Below are positions 53,739-62,634 of a stretch of DNA of 64,000 nt, piece by piece (within the stretch, counting starts at the first letter, position 1; each line of letters begins with the position of its first letter). Source of the stretch: Pseudomonadota bacterium. GTDB taxonomy: Bacteria > Myxococcota_A > UBA796 > GCA-2862545. Under the pieces are notes generated by a model that did no database searches, had not been told where the DNA came from, and was given only the letters and a program-made list of their open reading frames with translations. The DNA lies in NCBI GenBank assembly GCA_947505245.1, contig CANNIZ010000017.1, positions 30,592-94,591 on the forward strand, read 5' to 3'. Position numbers and translations under genes: made by a program.

Positions 53739-54336
53739 ACCTGCATCCTACTCTTTTGACTCCTGCGGCGCGCGCTCGCCACACCACGCGGTCCGCCCAG
53801 GACCCCCTGACCCCCGCCCCGAGTGGGCGGGGGACCACGGCTTTCGGTCAGGGTTGGGCTCGAATCCGAATTGGATGTGGGATCGAACTACCGCGCGCCA
53901 AACGGGTCGTCGCAGCGCGAACGCGTCGGAGCGCTTGGTGCCCTCGAATCCCGCACGGGTCCGCGCGTTGATCTGACGCGAGACGACTTCGCGGGTCGTC
54001 GGACCCATGCGAAATTCGAGGGTCGAGAATTGCGCGCGTAGCGTCGTCGCGGGGGGGGGCGGCCGCTCGTTCAACGTGGCCTCCCCGTGATCGAGAACGC
54101 GGGCAGGGCCGAAAAAAGGCCCTCGCGCGAGGAGTGGACTCGCCGAACCCTCGGCAAACGCGGGCCCCGAGCCAAACGCTCGCGCCGCGCCGACCGCGAG
54201 TCCACCCGCAGCACGAGGGTGAACAAGCGCGATCAGCGGCGTGGGACCTCGACAACGGTTTGGCGCGCGTTCCGAGCGCGACGACGTTCATCCCGAAAGG
54301 CGCTTCGAAACGTCAACGGAGACGACGCGAAGGCGA
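53739..54336. other. Gene-free region with hairpins
   Basis: No supported gene. Contains the hairpin CCCCCGCCC..GGGCGGGGG (53811-53833), a second hairpin AGGGCC..GGCCCT around a run of six A (54105-54123), an imperfect palindrome around GCGAAATTCGAGGGTCGAGA (about 54009-54035), and a poly-G run near 54050. These may be transcription end signals for the hisS unit. Confidence 0.55.
53811..53833. terminator. Strong GC hairpin upstream of phosphatase gene
   Basis: CCCCCGCCC (53811-53819), a short loop and GGGCGGGGG (53825-53833) form a very stable stem. It lies between the hisS transcription unit and the phosphatase gene, both on the minus strand. No T-tract; termination is inferred. Confidence 0.4.
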
Positions 54337-54450
54337 TCAGCCCGCGAAAACCTGCGCCGTCAGCCAGCCGACCGAGATGAGCAGGAACACGTTCAGCAAG
54401 CGATTCGTAGACGGTGTTTCCTGGTGGTTGACCGTGAGGGAGCGAGCCAT
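54337..54450 (-). CDS. Small single-span membrane protein, 37 aa
   Basis: From an ATG at 54450 with CGGAG upstream to a TGA at 54337. Reads MARSLTVNHQETPSTNRLLN followed by the hydrophobic span VFLLISVGWLTAQVFAG. It starts 35 bp after the hisS stop in the same direction, so it is likely cotranscribed. Size and single span resemble small regulatory membrane peptides; no family known to me. Confidence 0.5.
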   Translation of the reverse strand: MARSLTVNHQETPSTNRLLNVFLLISVGWLTAQVFAG

Positions 54451-54484
54451 GGGGACTCCGGGGGGAGGCGGGATTTGGAGGGAC

Positions 54485-55816
54485 TCAGGGGGGGAGCACT
54501 GCAGGGGTCGTGCCGAGGATCGTGGCGATCGCCTGATCGAGCGGCAGCGTGTGCTGTTGTCCCTCGCGGAGGTCCTTGAGCGCAACCACCCCCTTCGCGA
54601 CCTCGTCGGGTCCTGCAAGGATCGTCCAACGATATCCGCGCGCGTCAGCGTGCTTGAATTGTTTGCCGAGCTTGGCGACCTCGGGAAAGGTCTCGGCGCG
54701 AACGCCCGCCGCCCGCAGACGCGCCGCCACCCGCAGCGCATCGATCACGGTCGTCTCGTCGAACAGCAGCACCAGAACATCGGCCGCAGCCTGCGCTTTG
54801 GGCAGCATGCCGAGCTCCTCCATCACCACCAGGATCCGCTCGAGGCCCAGCGCCACGCCGACGGCGGGCATCGGCTTGCTCGAGAACATGCCGATCAGGC
54901 CGTCGTAGCGGCCGCCGCCGCTGATCGATCCGGAGAAGTTCGGCACCACGGTCTCGAACACCGGGCCGGTGTAGTAGTCGAGCCCGCGCGCGAGCGTCGG
55001 ATCGATCTGCACCCGCGCGAGATCCACGCCGAGCGCCTCGGCGGCTTCGAGCACGCGCCGCAGCGTCGCGACGCCCTCCCGACCGCGATCGTCGAGCGAA
55101 CGCTCGAGGTGGTCCAACACCACCGCGTTGCCGCCTTCGACCGCGAGCGCCGCCCACAGCGCCGCGACCCCATCGGCCGCGAACCCCATGCGCTCCAATT
55201 CCGCAGAGACGCCGTCCTTCCCGATCTTGTCGAGCTTATCCAAGGCGATCAGGACGCTCATCTCCTGCTTCGTGTCCGTTGCGCCGGCCCGCTTCGCCAA
55301 ATCCGACAGGATTCGTCGATCGTTCATACGAATCGTGTAGGACGTAAAACCGAGCTCCCGCAGCGCCGTGTCGACGACAGCGACACATTCAGCGTCCGGA
55401 AGCGGACCTGCAGCCCCAACGATGTCGACGTCACACTGCCAGAATTCCCGAAAACGACCCTTCTGGGGACGCTCGGCGCGCCACACGGGCTGCATCTGCC
55501 AGCGCCGGAACGGCAGCCGGATCTCCGGATGCATCGCCATGACCCGCGCGAGCGGCACGGTCAGGTCATAGCGAAGCGCGAGGTCCGCCTTGCCTTCGCG
55601 GCCGCCCTCGCCACGCTCGAGGATCTTGAAAACCAGTTTGTCGCCCTCTTCTCCGTACTTCCCGAGCAGGGTTTCGATGCGCTCGAACGCGGGCGTTTCC
55701 AACGGTTCAAAGCCGAACCGCGCGAACACGTCCCGCACGATTCCCATCACGTGCAGCCGGTTGTGCATCTGTTCTGGCAGCAGATCGCGGGTGCCCTTCG
55801 CGAGAAACACGTCCAT
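54485..55816 (-). CDS. hisS: Histidyl-tRNA synthetase
   Basis: 443 residues from the ATG at 55816, with GGAGG upstream. Class II synthetase motifs are plain: GTRDLLPEQM near the start, motif 1 around PLETPAFERIETL, RYDLTVPLARV, motif 2 FRRWQMQPVWRAERPQKGRF then REFWQCDVDIVG, the histidine-specific LARGLDYYTGPVFE and GGGRYDGL, and motif 3 GVALGLERI. The anticodon-binding domain follows (about 345-443). Length is normal for HisS. Confidence 0.96.
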   Translation of the reverse strand: MDVFLAKGTRDLLPEQMHNRLHVMGIVRDVFARFGFEPLETPAFERIETLLGKYGEEGDKLVFKILERGEGGREGKADLALRYDLTVPLARVMAMHPEIRLPFRRWQMQPVWRAERPQKGRFREFWQCDVDIVGAAGPLPDAECVAVVDTALRELGFTSYTIRMNDRRILSDLAKRAGATDTKQEMSVLIALDKLDKIGKDGVSAELERMGFAADGVAALWAALAVEGGNAVVLDHLERSLDDRGREGVATLRRVLEAAEALGVDLARVQIDPTLARGLDYYTGPVFETVVPNFSGSISGGGRYDGLIGMFSSKPMPAVGVALGLERILVVMEELGMLPKAQAAADVLVLLFDETTVIDALRVAARLRAAGVRAETFPEVAKLGKQFKHADARGYRWTILAGPDEVAKGVVALKDLREGQQHTLPLDQAIATILGTTPAVLPP

Positions 55817-55956
55817 GTCGCCCCCCTCCGCCTCGTTAACCCGCCCGTACGTGCGCCCGACGGGATAGGATGTAAAGGTGGTGCGTTGCGCGGGAACCGC
55901 GCGCGCATTTTGCGTACAATACGGCAAAGGTCGAGGGGACCACCGCCGGAGGGCCT

Positions 55957-57807
55957 TTGAGCGAGTTCCATTACGTCCGTACGATGGGTGTCGATGGCGG
56001 CGTGTCTGCCGTCGAAGGACCTGCCGTCGGCCTCGATGTCGAGACGATCCTGAAGGACGGTCTCCCCCCGTTCAAGGTCGCGATCGAGATCATGAGCGCC
56101 ATGTGCGAGATCATCGACATCGCCGATCAAGACGGCGAAGCGCACGGCGAGTTGATCCCGCGGTACGTGTTCCTCGACGAGACGGGCGCCGTCTCGATCG
56201 AAGGCTACGGCAACAAGCGCACAAAGACGTCTGCCCCGGAACGTGCGCCCAAGGGCACCGTCACCGACCAGTGGTGCCTCGGGTACGTCGCGTTTCGGCT
56301 CATGTCCGCCAAGGACCTTCCCTCCCCGCTGCCCGAAGAGGCGCAGGCGTACGACGACGCGATCATCGACGCGATCCTCGGCATCAACTTCGAAGATCTC
56401 CCGGAAGAGATCGTCGGCGACATTCAGTGGTTCGTCGCCAAGCTGATGAGCTTCGAAAAGGAAGATCGGCCATCCGCGGTCGATGTCTGGCGCACGTTCA
56501 TCGCGTTCGCAGACTCCATCCCCGGCCCGCGCCTGGACGACTGGGCGACGGCCGCGCTCGGCGGGGGCGGCGATCGCCGCGACAAGCAGAAGGCCGCGGC
56601 GCGCCCGGAAGCGCCAAAGCCGGCAGCCGGCGCAGCCGTCACCGGCGAAGAAGAAGATCTCGGCGGCCCCGTCATGCAGTCGGGTCCCCTCGCGAAGGGC
56701 GGCCTGTCGTTCGATGGCGGCGGCAAGAAGGGGCAGGCCACGGCGTTCTGGTCCAAAGAGGACATGAAGAAGGCCCTGGAAGAGGACGAAGACGCGCCCT
56801 CTCGCAAGCCAAAAGCGGGCGGCGCCACGGCGTTCTGGTCCAAGGACCAGATGCAGGCGATGAGCGAGAACAAGGCGGATGCGCCGCGCCCGAAGCGGAA
56901 GGAGAACTCCACCCGCCCCGCTACGATGATGATGAAGCCTCCCAAGCGGGAGGACGAAGAGCCCGATCTCGACCGTCCGGGTGCCTCCAAGAGCCAGGTG
57001 CCAAAGAAGGCCCCGCCTCCGCCGCCGGTGAACCAGGGCTCGCAGGGCGCCGCACCAAAGCCGGTCGCACAGGCCCAGCCCATCGCACAGCAGCCGATGT
57101 TGCCCCCTCCCACGCCACCAGAAGCCCCCGCCGAAGGCGGTGGTGGGCCTCCGATCGGGCTGATCGTCGGCGTCGTGCTCCTGCTTCTGCTCCTGCTCGG
57201 CGGCGGCGCGCTGCTCGTGTTCGGCGGCGGTGGCATCGCGCTGTGGGCGAACAACAACGCAGCAGCCGAACAGGCCGCCAAGGACGCGGCCGACGAGGCA
57301 GCCCGCCTGCAGGAAGAAGCCGACGCCAAGGCAGCGAAAGAGGCGCGCGAGGCGAAGAAGGCGGAGGCCGCCGCAAAGAAGAAGGCGGAAGAGGAGGCTG
57401 AAGCAGCCGCAAATGGCGGTAAGCCCGGCACGAAGCCCCCGCCAAAGACGACCACGCCGCCAAAGACCACCACGCCGCCAAAGACCACCACGCCGCCAAA
57501 GACCACCACGCCGCCGAAGACCACGACCACCACCACCACGGTCTCCAAGGTCAAGCCCAAGCCCGTGGAGGCGGCGCCAACCGGCGGTCCAGCCGTGCTG
57601 AAGCTGCGTTCGGCGGGTCGCGGCAAGCTGTCGTGTAGCGACGGTCAGGCGCCGTCGTTCGACGGCATGGCCACCGTCGAGTTCGATCCCTACACGCTCC
57701 CCGTCACGTGCATGGTCACGATCGACGGCAAGCGCGGCGCGATGTCGATCGACAAGAGCATGACCCAGACGTGCAACGTCTCCGGATCGGACGTCATCTG
57801 TAACTGA
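55957..57807 (+). CDS. Membrane-anchored pseudokinase-like protein
   Basis: 616 residues from a TTG at 55957. The first ~190 residues follow the kinase C-lobe pattern with key residues lost: [20 protein letters not shown] (63-82) stands for the HRD loop and the strand after it, EGYG (82-85) replaces DFG, then SAPER and [14 protein letters not shown] match APE and DVWSLG, and [12 protein letters not shown] the end. Two near-copies of ATAFWSK and a Pro-rich stretch precede a transmembrane segment (about 403-425), a charged coiled coil, a KTTTPP repeat and a small outer domain with three cysteines. It is probably a non-catalytic signalling scaffold. Confidence 0.7.
   Translation: MSEFHYVRTMGVDGGVSAVEGPAVGLDVETILKDGLPPFKVAIEIMSAMCEIIDIADQDGEAHGELIPRYVFLDETGAVSIEGYGNKRTKTSAPERAPKGTVTDQWCLGYVAFRLMSAKDLPSPLPEEAQAYDDAIIDAILGINFEDLPEEIVGDIQWFVAKLMSFEKEDRPSAVDVWRTFIAFADSIPGPRLDDWATAALGGGGDRRDKQKAAARPEAPKPAAGAAVTGEEEDLGGPVMQSGPLAKGGLSFDGGGKKGQATAFWSKEDMKKALEEDEDAPSRKPKAGGATAFWSKDQMQAMSENKADAPRPKRKENSTRPATMMMKPPKREDEEPDLDRPGASKSQVPKKAPPPPPVNQGSQGAAPKPVAQAQPIAQQPMLPPPTPPEAPAEGGGGPPIGLIVGVVLLLLLLLGGGALLVFGGGGIALWANNNAAAEQAAKDAADEAARLQEEADAKAAKEAREAKKAEAAAKKKAEEEAEAAANGGKPGTKPPPKTTTPPKTTTPPKTTTPPKTTTPPKTTTTTTTVSKVKPKPVEAAPTGGPAVLKLRSAGRGKLSCSDGQAPSFDGMATVEFDPYTLPVTCMVTIDGKRGAMSIDKSMTQTCNVSGSDVICN
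57445..57516 (+). repeat. 18-bp tandem repeat coding KTTTPP
   Basis: Four near-identical units of AAGACCACCACGCCGCCA inside the pseudokinase gene, giving a Thr/Pro spacer on the outer side of the membrane. Confidence 0.85.
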
Positions 57808-58268
57808 TGCGCGCCGTCATCCAGCGCGTCACCGCGGCGTCGGTCGCCGTCGAGGGAGCCGTCGTCGGACAGATCGGCGAGGGCTTCCTCGTGTTGCTCG
57901 GCGTGGGGCCAAACGACGATGAGGCCTCCGTGCAATGGATGGCCGAGAAGATCGCCGGGCTGCGGGTGTTCGCAGATGGCGACGGAAAGATGAACCTGTC
58001 GCTCGTCGATCGCGGCCTCTCCGCGCTGGTGATCTCGCAGTTCACGCTGTACGGCGACGTCCGCAAGGGCAAGCGGCCAGGGTTCACCGGCGCCGCGCAC
58101 CCGTCCCTCGCTGAGCCGCTTTATGCGCGGTTCTGCGACGTGCTCGTGACGAAGGGTGTACCGGTCCAGCGCGGCGTGTTCGGCGCCGACATGAAGGTCT
58201 CCCTCGTCAACGACGGGCCTGTGACGCTGATCATCGATACCCCGACCGCCGCGGAGCTGCTTCCTTGA
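57807..58268 (+). CDS. dtd: D-aminoacyl-tRNA deacylase
   Basis: 153 residues. Family hallmarks SQFTLYG (77-83) and NDGPVT (135-140) form the active site that hydrolyses D-amino acids and glycine mischarged on tRNA. Length is normal. The ATG overlaps the stop of the pseudokinase gene (TGATG). Confidence 0.95.
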   Translation: MRAVIQRVTAASVAVEGAVVGQIGEGFLVLLGVGPNDDEASVQWMAEKIAGLRVFADGDGKMNLSLVDRGLSALVISQFTLYGDVRKGKRPGFTGAAHPSLAEPLYARFCDVLVTKGVPVQRGVFGADMKVSLVNDGPVTLIIDTPTAAELLP

Positions 58269-58290
58269 CTGCGCTCGCTGCGCTCGCTGC

Positions 58291-58403
58291 GCGCCCTTCA
58301 CGACCGCGCGCGCTTCGGGGCGGCGCGCGCCCTCCGCTATTCCGCCACGGGCGGGCTTCGGGCGCGCTTGTTGCCAATTCCAACGCGGTCGTTACGGGCT
58401 TGC
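58291..58403. repeat. Intergenic element with inverted ends (copy B)
   Basis: Left end GCGCCCTTCACGACCGC and right end GCGGTCGTTACGGGCTTGC are imperfect inverted copies and match the ends of copy A at 39021-39189. It is preceded by a short CGCTCGCTG direct repeat and ends one base before the ATG of the phosphatase gene at 58405. Confidence 0.5.
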
Positions 58404-58404
58404 C

Positions 58405-59211
58405 ATGAACGAGCTCGACGTCGCCCGTCGCGCGGCCCGCGCCGCGGCTGACATCCAACGCCGCTACGTTGACGTTCGGCCCGCCGACGTGCGCATCAAG
58501 AGCGGCGCCATCGATCTGGTCACCGAGGTCGACCGCGCGTGTGAAGACGCCGTTCGCGAGGTGTTCGCCCGCGAGACGCCAGGCATCCCCGTGCTCGGCG
58601 AAGAGCGCGGCGGCGAACGAGGCGCGGCCACCCGCTGGGTCGTCGATCCCCTCGACGGCACCACGAATTTCGTCCACGGCTTCCCGTTCTTCTGCGTCTC
58701 TATCGCCCTGGTGACCGACGGAAAGAGCGAGGTCGGCGTGGTGATCGACGCCGTGCGCGATCGCGAGTACGCCGCCCGCCGGGGCGCAGGAGTCACCTGC
58801 AACGGCGTTCCCCAGCACGTGAGCGACGTCCGCGAGCTCGGCTCGTCGCTCCTCGGCAGCGGCTTCCCCTACGACCGGCAGCGGCTCGCGCACGAGTACC
58901 TCGCGTACTGGGACGCGTTCCTGCGGCGCACCCACGGCGTGCGGCGCGCCGGGGCCGCAGCGCTCGACCTCTCCCTCGTCTCCGAGGGTCGCCTCGACGC
59001 GTTCTGGGAGTTCCACCTCTCGCTGTGGGACGTCGCCGCCGGGACGTTGTTCGTCGAGGAAGCCGGGGGTACGGTCACCGCGCTCGACGGCGGCGCGCTC
59101 GATCCAGCGGATCCCTGCCCGCTCGCGTCCAACGGCCACGTCCACCAGGCCATGCTCGACGTGCTCGCCGAGGTCCGCGGGCGCGTAAGTTCAGGGGCGC
59201 GCTTCGAATAG
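58405..59211 (+). CDS. suhB: Inositol monophosphatase family protein
   Basis: 268 residues. The metal-binding blocks LVTEVDRACE, GEERGG (65-70), DPLDGTTNF (81-89) and a late LWDVAAG are intact, so a Mg-dependent sugar- or inositol-phosphate phosphatase is expected. SuhB-type proteins may also act in rRNA antitermination. The repeat element ends right before its ATG, so the start region was remodelled by it. Confidence 0.92.
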   Translation: MNELDVARRAARAAADIQRRYVDVRPADVRIKSGAIDLVTEVDRACEDAVREVFARETPGIPVLGEERGGERGAATRWVVDPLDGTTNFVHGFPFFCVSIALVTDGKSEVGVVIDAVRDREYAARRGAGVTCNGVPQHVSDVRELGSSLLGSGFPYDRQRLAHEYLAYWDAFLRRTHGVRRAGAAALDLSLVSEGRLDAFWEFHLSLWDVAAGTLFVEEAGGTVTALDGGALDPADPCPLASNGHVHQAMLDVLAEVRGRVSSGARFE

Positions 59212-59254
59212 GCGACGCCCGCGAGCCGTCATGCGTGTGTCCCTGGAGGAACGC

Positions 59255-60307
59255 ATGCGACCTGTAGCCCTCTTGCTGGCGATCACCTTCGCCGGCACGT
59301 CCTACGCAGCCTCACCCGACCACGACACCACCGCGGCCCTCGGCCCGGCTGCGCGCACGGAACACGCTGGCGCCCGGCGCGAGCACCACCCCCGGCCGTC
59401 CCATGGCTCGGCCACGCGCCCCGCGAGCCACGGCTCGTCGCTGCCGCCGCCGCCGCCCCCTCCGCCGGGCAGCCACGTGCGCCCGGGCGACGCCTACCCG
59501 CCGCCGCCCCCGTCGTACGGCTACCCGCCGCCTCCGCCTTCGCACGCGCGGCCCTACCCGGCCCCGCGGCCTCACTACGCGGCCCACCCGGTCGCGCCGC
59601 GCCCGCGTCCGATGTCCGCGTACCCGCCGCCGCGCCCGGCCCCGCCGCCGCCGCCGCCCGAAGAGTACTACGCGCACCGCTACCACAACCTGCGGCCTTA
59701 CGACGGCGTGATCGCGTACGGGCCCCGGCCTCGCTACCACTACGTGTACCGCGATCGGGTCGACTACCGCGTCAAGGAGACGCATGTCCCCGACCGCGCT
59801 GTCGAACGCGAGAACTCCCTCGCGATCGGCATCTCCGGCGGTTCGATCGTCGGCGGCTACGACCACGCGTCGCCGTTCGCGGACCCCGGCCTCGGCGGCA
59901 CCCTGCGCTACCGACCCGACGAGTCCGTCGGTCTGCAGGCAAACGTCGCGTCCTACGGCATGCAGTCCGACGACTCGTTCCGCACGAACACGTCGGTGCA
60001 GGCGAGCGCCGTGCTGTTCGCGTACCCGTGGACCCGCGTGTCGCCGTACGTGCTGGGCGGCGTCACCTGGGACGCGCGCAACTACAACGACGCCTACCGC
60101 GACTTCTCGACCGACGTCGTCGGCCGCCTCGACCAGACCGACGTCCAGTGGGGTCCCCACGTCGGCGTCGGGCTCGAGATCGCGATCGGAAAGGTCGTCG
60201 CCATCGATGTGGACGCGAAGTACACCGGGTTCGTCACCGCCGACGCGGCCGACCCGACGATCCCGGGCGCGCTGCAGACCGGCGTGGGGCTGTTGCTCAC
60301 GTTCTAG
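59255..60307 (+). CDS. Secreted Pro/His-rich protein with outer-membrane-like barrel
   Basis: 350 residues from the ATG at 59255 with GGAGG upstream and signal peptide MRPVALLLAITFAGTSYA. Residues 20-150 are very rich in Pro, His, Tyr and Arg (PPPPPPPPG, HARPYPAPRPHYAAHPV), which could bind metal or murein. Residues about 180-350 alternate like an 8-stranded OmpA/OmpW-type barrel, ending GALQTGVGLLLTF with the terminal Phe expected for outer membrane insertion. Function unknown. Confidence 0.7.
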   Translation: MRPVALLLAITFAGTSYAASPDHDTTAALGPAARTEHAGARREHHPRPSHGSATRPASHGSSLPPPPPPPPGSHVRPGDAYPPPPPSYGYPPPPPSHARPYPAPRPHYAAHPVAPRPRPMSAYPPPRPAPPPPPPEEYYAHRYHNLRPYDGVIAYGPRPRYHYVYRDRVDYRVKETHVPDRAVERENSLAIGISGGSIVGGYDHASPFADPGLGGTLRYRPDESVGLQANVASYGMQSDDSFRTNTSVQASAVLFAYPWTRVSPYVLGGVTWDARNYNDAYRDFSTDVVGRLDQTDVQWGPHVGVGLEIAIGKVVAIDVDAKYTGFVTADAADPTIPGALQTGVGLLLTF

Positions 60308-61419
60308 GCGCCCAGAGACTCGCTGATCGACCGAAGGCCGTACACCAATTCGTCGGGCGTCGGCCAGCCCCAGCCGATCCGGAAGTGGCGCGGATCCTGG
60401 TCGAACCAGTGCCCCGGACCGACGAACACGCCCGCGTCGAGCAGCGTGCGGTAGAACTTCGTCGTGTCGACGTTCGCTTCGGAGCGGATGCGGGGGAACG
60501 CGACGACCCCACCGGTCGGCACGGCCCACTCGAGGCGCGGTTCGTTGGCCATGAACGACACCACCACCTCGCGCTGGGCGGCGATGTGCGCGCGCACCAC
60601 CGGAAGAAGCTCGTCCTTTCGCAGCAGCACCGACAGCGCGATCGCCTCGTCCAGCACGCTGCCCGTGAGCACGATCTGCTCCTTGGCCGCGAGCATGCGC
60701 TCCATCAGCGAGCGGTCTGCGCAGGTCACCCAGCCCTCGCGAATGCCAGGGATTCCGTACGTCTTTGACACGCTCGACACCGAGATCACCCGGTCCGACA
60801 TCGACGCCGCGATCGGCACCGCCGCCGCGCTCATGTCGCGGTACGTCTCGTCCACGAGCAGGTGGCAGTGGTTGCGCTCAGCGAGGTGCATGAGCGCGCG
60901 CAGCGTCGGCTCGTCGATCTCCACGCCCGTCGGGTTGTGCGGCGTGGTCACGCTGATCAACGTGGTCGCGGGCGTGATCGCGGCGGCCACCTTGTCGACG
61001 TCGATGCGGAAGCCCTCCTCGAGCGTAAGGTCGATGTACGACACCGCGCAGCCGATCGCGAACGGAGTCTCGAGGTTCGTCGCGTAATTTGGCCGCACCA
61101 CGATGAGGTGCGCGTCAGGAGCCAGGAGCGTCGCGTGCACCAGGAACAGCGCCATCGCCGCCCCGGCGGTCGTCAACACGTCGTCCTGCCCGAGGCCAGC
61201 CTCGGCGCCGATGATCGCGCGCAGCTCGGGGATGCCGCGGTGATCGCCGTACAACAGCAGCAGCTCGTCGAGATCGAGGTTGAGGTCGCGCAGCCGGCGG
61301 TCGCGGCAGCTCGACTCGGCAAGGTTCGCCCGGATGCGCTCGTAGCCGTACTCCTCAGGCGATTCGGCCTCCATCGGCATACGACGCCAGTTCCACGCAG
61401 CTCCCGGGCGACGGCTCAT
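60304..61419 (-). CDS. PLP-dependent class I/II aminotransferase
   Basis: 371 residues. Fold type I residues are present: NPTG at 162-165, Asp190 in LLVDETY, Lys219 in SSVSKTYGIPG forming the Schiff base, and the C-terminal HFRIGWGW arginine that binds substrate carboxylate. The sequence is closest in style to the capreomycidine/valine-like aspartate aminotransferase subgroup but the substrate is unclear. It converges with the preceding gene with a 4-bp overlap. Confidence 0.88.
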   Translation of the reverse strand: MSRRPGAAWNWRRMPMEAESPEEYGYERIRANLAESSCRDRRLRDLNLDLDELLLLYGDHRGIPELRAIIGAEAGLGQDDVLTTAGAAMALFLVHATLLAPDAHLIVVRPNYATNLETPFAIGCAVSYIDLTLEEGFRIDVDKVAAAITPATTLISVTTPHNPTGVEIDEPTLRALMHLAERNHCHLLVDETYRDMSAAAVPIAASMSDRVISVSSVSKTYGIPGIREGWVTCADRSLMERMLAAKEQIVLTGSVLDEAIALSVLLRKDELLPVVRAHIAAQREVVVSFMANEPRLEWAVPTGGVVAFPRIRSEANVDTTKFYRTLLDAGVFVGPGHWFDQDPRHFRIGWGWPTPDELVYGLRSISESLGA

Positions 61420-61447
61420 GCGACCTCCGGGGCGGAGAATACGCGCG

Positions 61448-61912
61448 TCAGTGCCGTTTGCGGCAGTCCCAACCGGCCGGCGGCGGCGAAGATGGCGGTG
61501 GAGGCGGAGTAAAGGCGCTCACGCTGGCCTCCTCGCTCCCACCGTCGTCGACTCGACGCTCGTACCATCCCCAACCGCACTCCCAGGTAAACTCCTCGAG
61601 GTCGAGCGGGGGCAGCGGGCGGAGCTCCACGACGAAGTTGGGGCGCCACCCAACGCGATAGCGGACGTGCGTGGTCTGGTAGCCCACCGCGGAGATCTCC
61701 AGGTCGATGACGGCTCCACGCACGAGCGCGACCGAGCCATTGGGACCAGGGATCACCTCCCCGCGCCACACCCCGGTCGCTGCGTCGATCGTCGCGCCGC
61801 ACCCACACGGCGTGGTCAGCCTCGCCTCCGGCAGCGCCCGACCCTGTTCGTCGACGACCGCGATCGTCACCTCCCGCGCAAACGCGCAGTCCAACCAAAG
61901 CGAAAACAGCAT
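61448..61912 (-). CDS. Secreted small protein with carboxypeptidase-regulatory-like fold
   Basis: 154 residues from the ATG at 61912, which begins the leader MLFSLWLDCAFA; a GTG five codons earlier is possible. The strand-rich body REVTIAVVDEQGRALPEARL, DLEISAVGYQTTHVRYRV resembles a CarboxypepD_reg/Cna-B-type beta sandwich. Cys-rich tail WECGWGWYERR then Pro-rich PPPPPSSPPP and WDCRKRH. Function unknown. Confidence 0.6.
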   Translation of the reverse strand: MLFSLWLDCAFAREVTIAVVDEQGRALPEARLTTPCGCGATIDAATGVWRGEVIPGPNGSVALVRGAVIDLEISAVGYQTTHVRYRVGWRPNFVVELRPLPPLDLEEFTWECGWGWYERRVDDGGSEEASVSAFTPPPPPSSPPPAGWDCRKRH

Positions 61913-62037
61913 GCCGGCATCGACCACGGCCCCAAACCTGGGTTCCCGCGATCTTGTGTTCCCCCACCAATCGATGACAATGCGTTACACCGAACAGCGG
62001 TCTGTAAGCGGACGAACCGGCGGGCGTTGGAGGAGCG

Positions 62038-62634
62038 ATGAACGAGAGGGCAGCACGGGCTTCACGAAGTCCGGACCTTGTCCCGCTCGAGGAGGAACGC
62101 GCCGTGGTGGCACGTCTGCAAAATGGTGATCGAAGCGCGGCCTCCGCCCTTTACGGGTGGTACGGCGAGCCGCTCTATCGCCAGGTCATCCTGCCTCGTC
62201 TGCCAAATCCAGACCTCGCAAACGACTGCCTCGCCGAGACGTTCGTCACCGCCCTGACCAAGATGGGGCAGTACAAGTTCCAGAATGTTTCCGTGTTCTT
62301 CTGGTTGCGCCGCATCGCGATCAACAAGGTCATCGACACGTACCGCAAGCTCGGTCGTACCACCGAATTGCTCGACAACGTCGGTGAAGAAGACAACGAG
62401 CTCGTCGAGCCCACGGCCAAGCCCGACCGCGGCATGGACGCCGACGACACGAAGAAGATGGTCGAGAAGTCCCTCTCTTTGCTCAATCCCCGCTACGCCG
62501 AAATCCTCCGTATGCGGCTGATCGACGAGACCCCGCGCGAACAGTGCGCGGACACCCTCGGCATCACCGTCGGCAACCTTGACGTCCTCGTCCACCGCGC
62601 CGCCAAGGCCTTTCGCAAGGTCTACCCCCCATGA
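62038..62634 (+). CDS. ECF-type RNA polymerase sigma factor
   Basis: 198 residues. Sigma-2 region with ALYGWYGEPLYRQV, DCLAETFVTALTKM and VFFWLRRIAINKVIDTYRKL, acidic linker, and sigma-4 region SLLNPRYAEILRMRLIDETP, EQCADTLGITVGNLDVLVHRA with an HTH. Its stop overlaps the ATG of the following membrane protein by 4 bp, which suggests that the partner is its regulator. Confidence 0.9.
   Translation: MNERAARASRSPDLVPLEEERAVVARLQNGDRSAASALYGWYGEPLYRQVILPRLPNPDLANDCLAETFVTALTKMGQYKFQNVSVFFWLRRIAINKVIDTYRKLGRTTELLDNVGEEDNELVEPTAKPDRGMDADDTKKMVEKSLSLLNPRYAEILRMRLIDETPREQCADTLGITVGNLDVLVHRAAKAFRKVYPP

Noticed and set aside
54134..55960. A 608-codon + strand frame opposite hisS
   Set aside because: Arg/His-rich shadow of the histidyl-tRNA synthetase gene.
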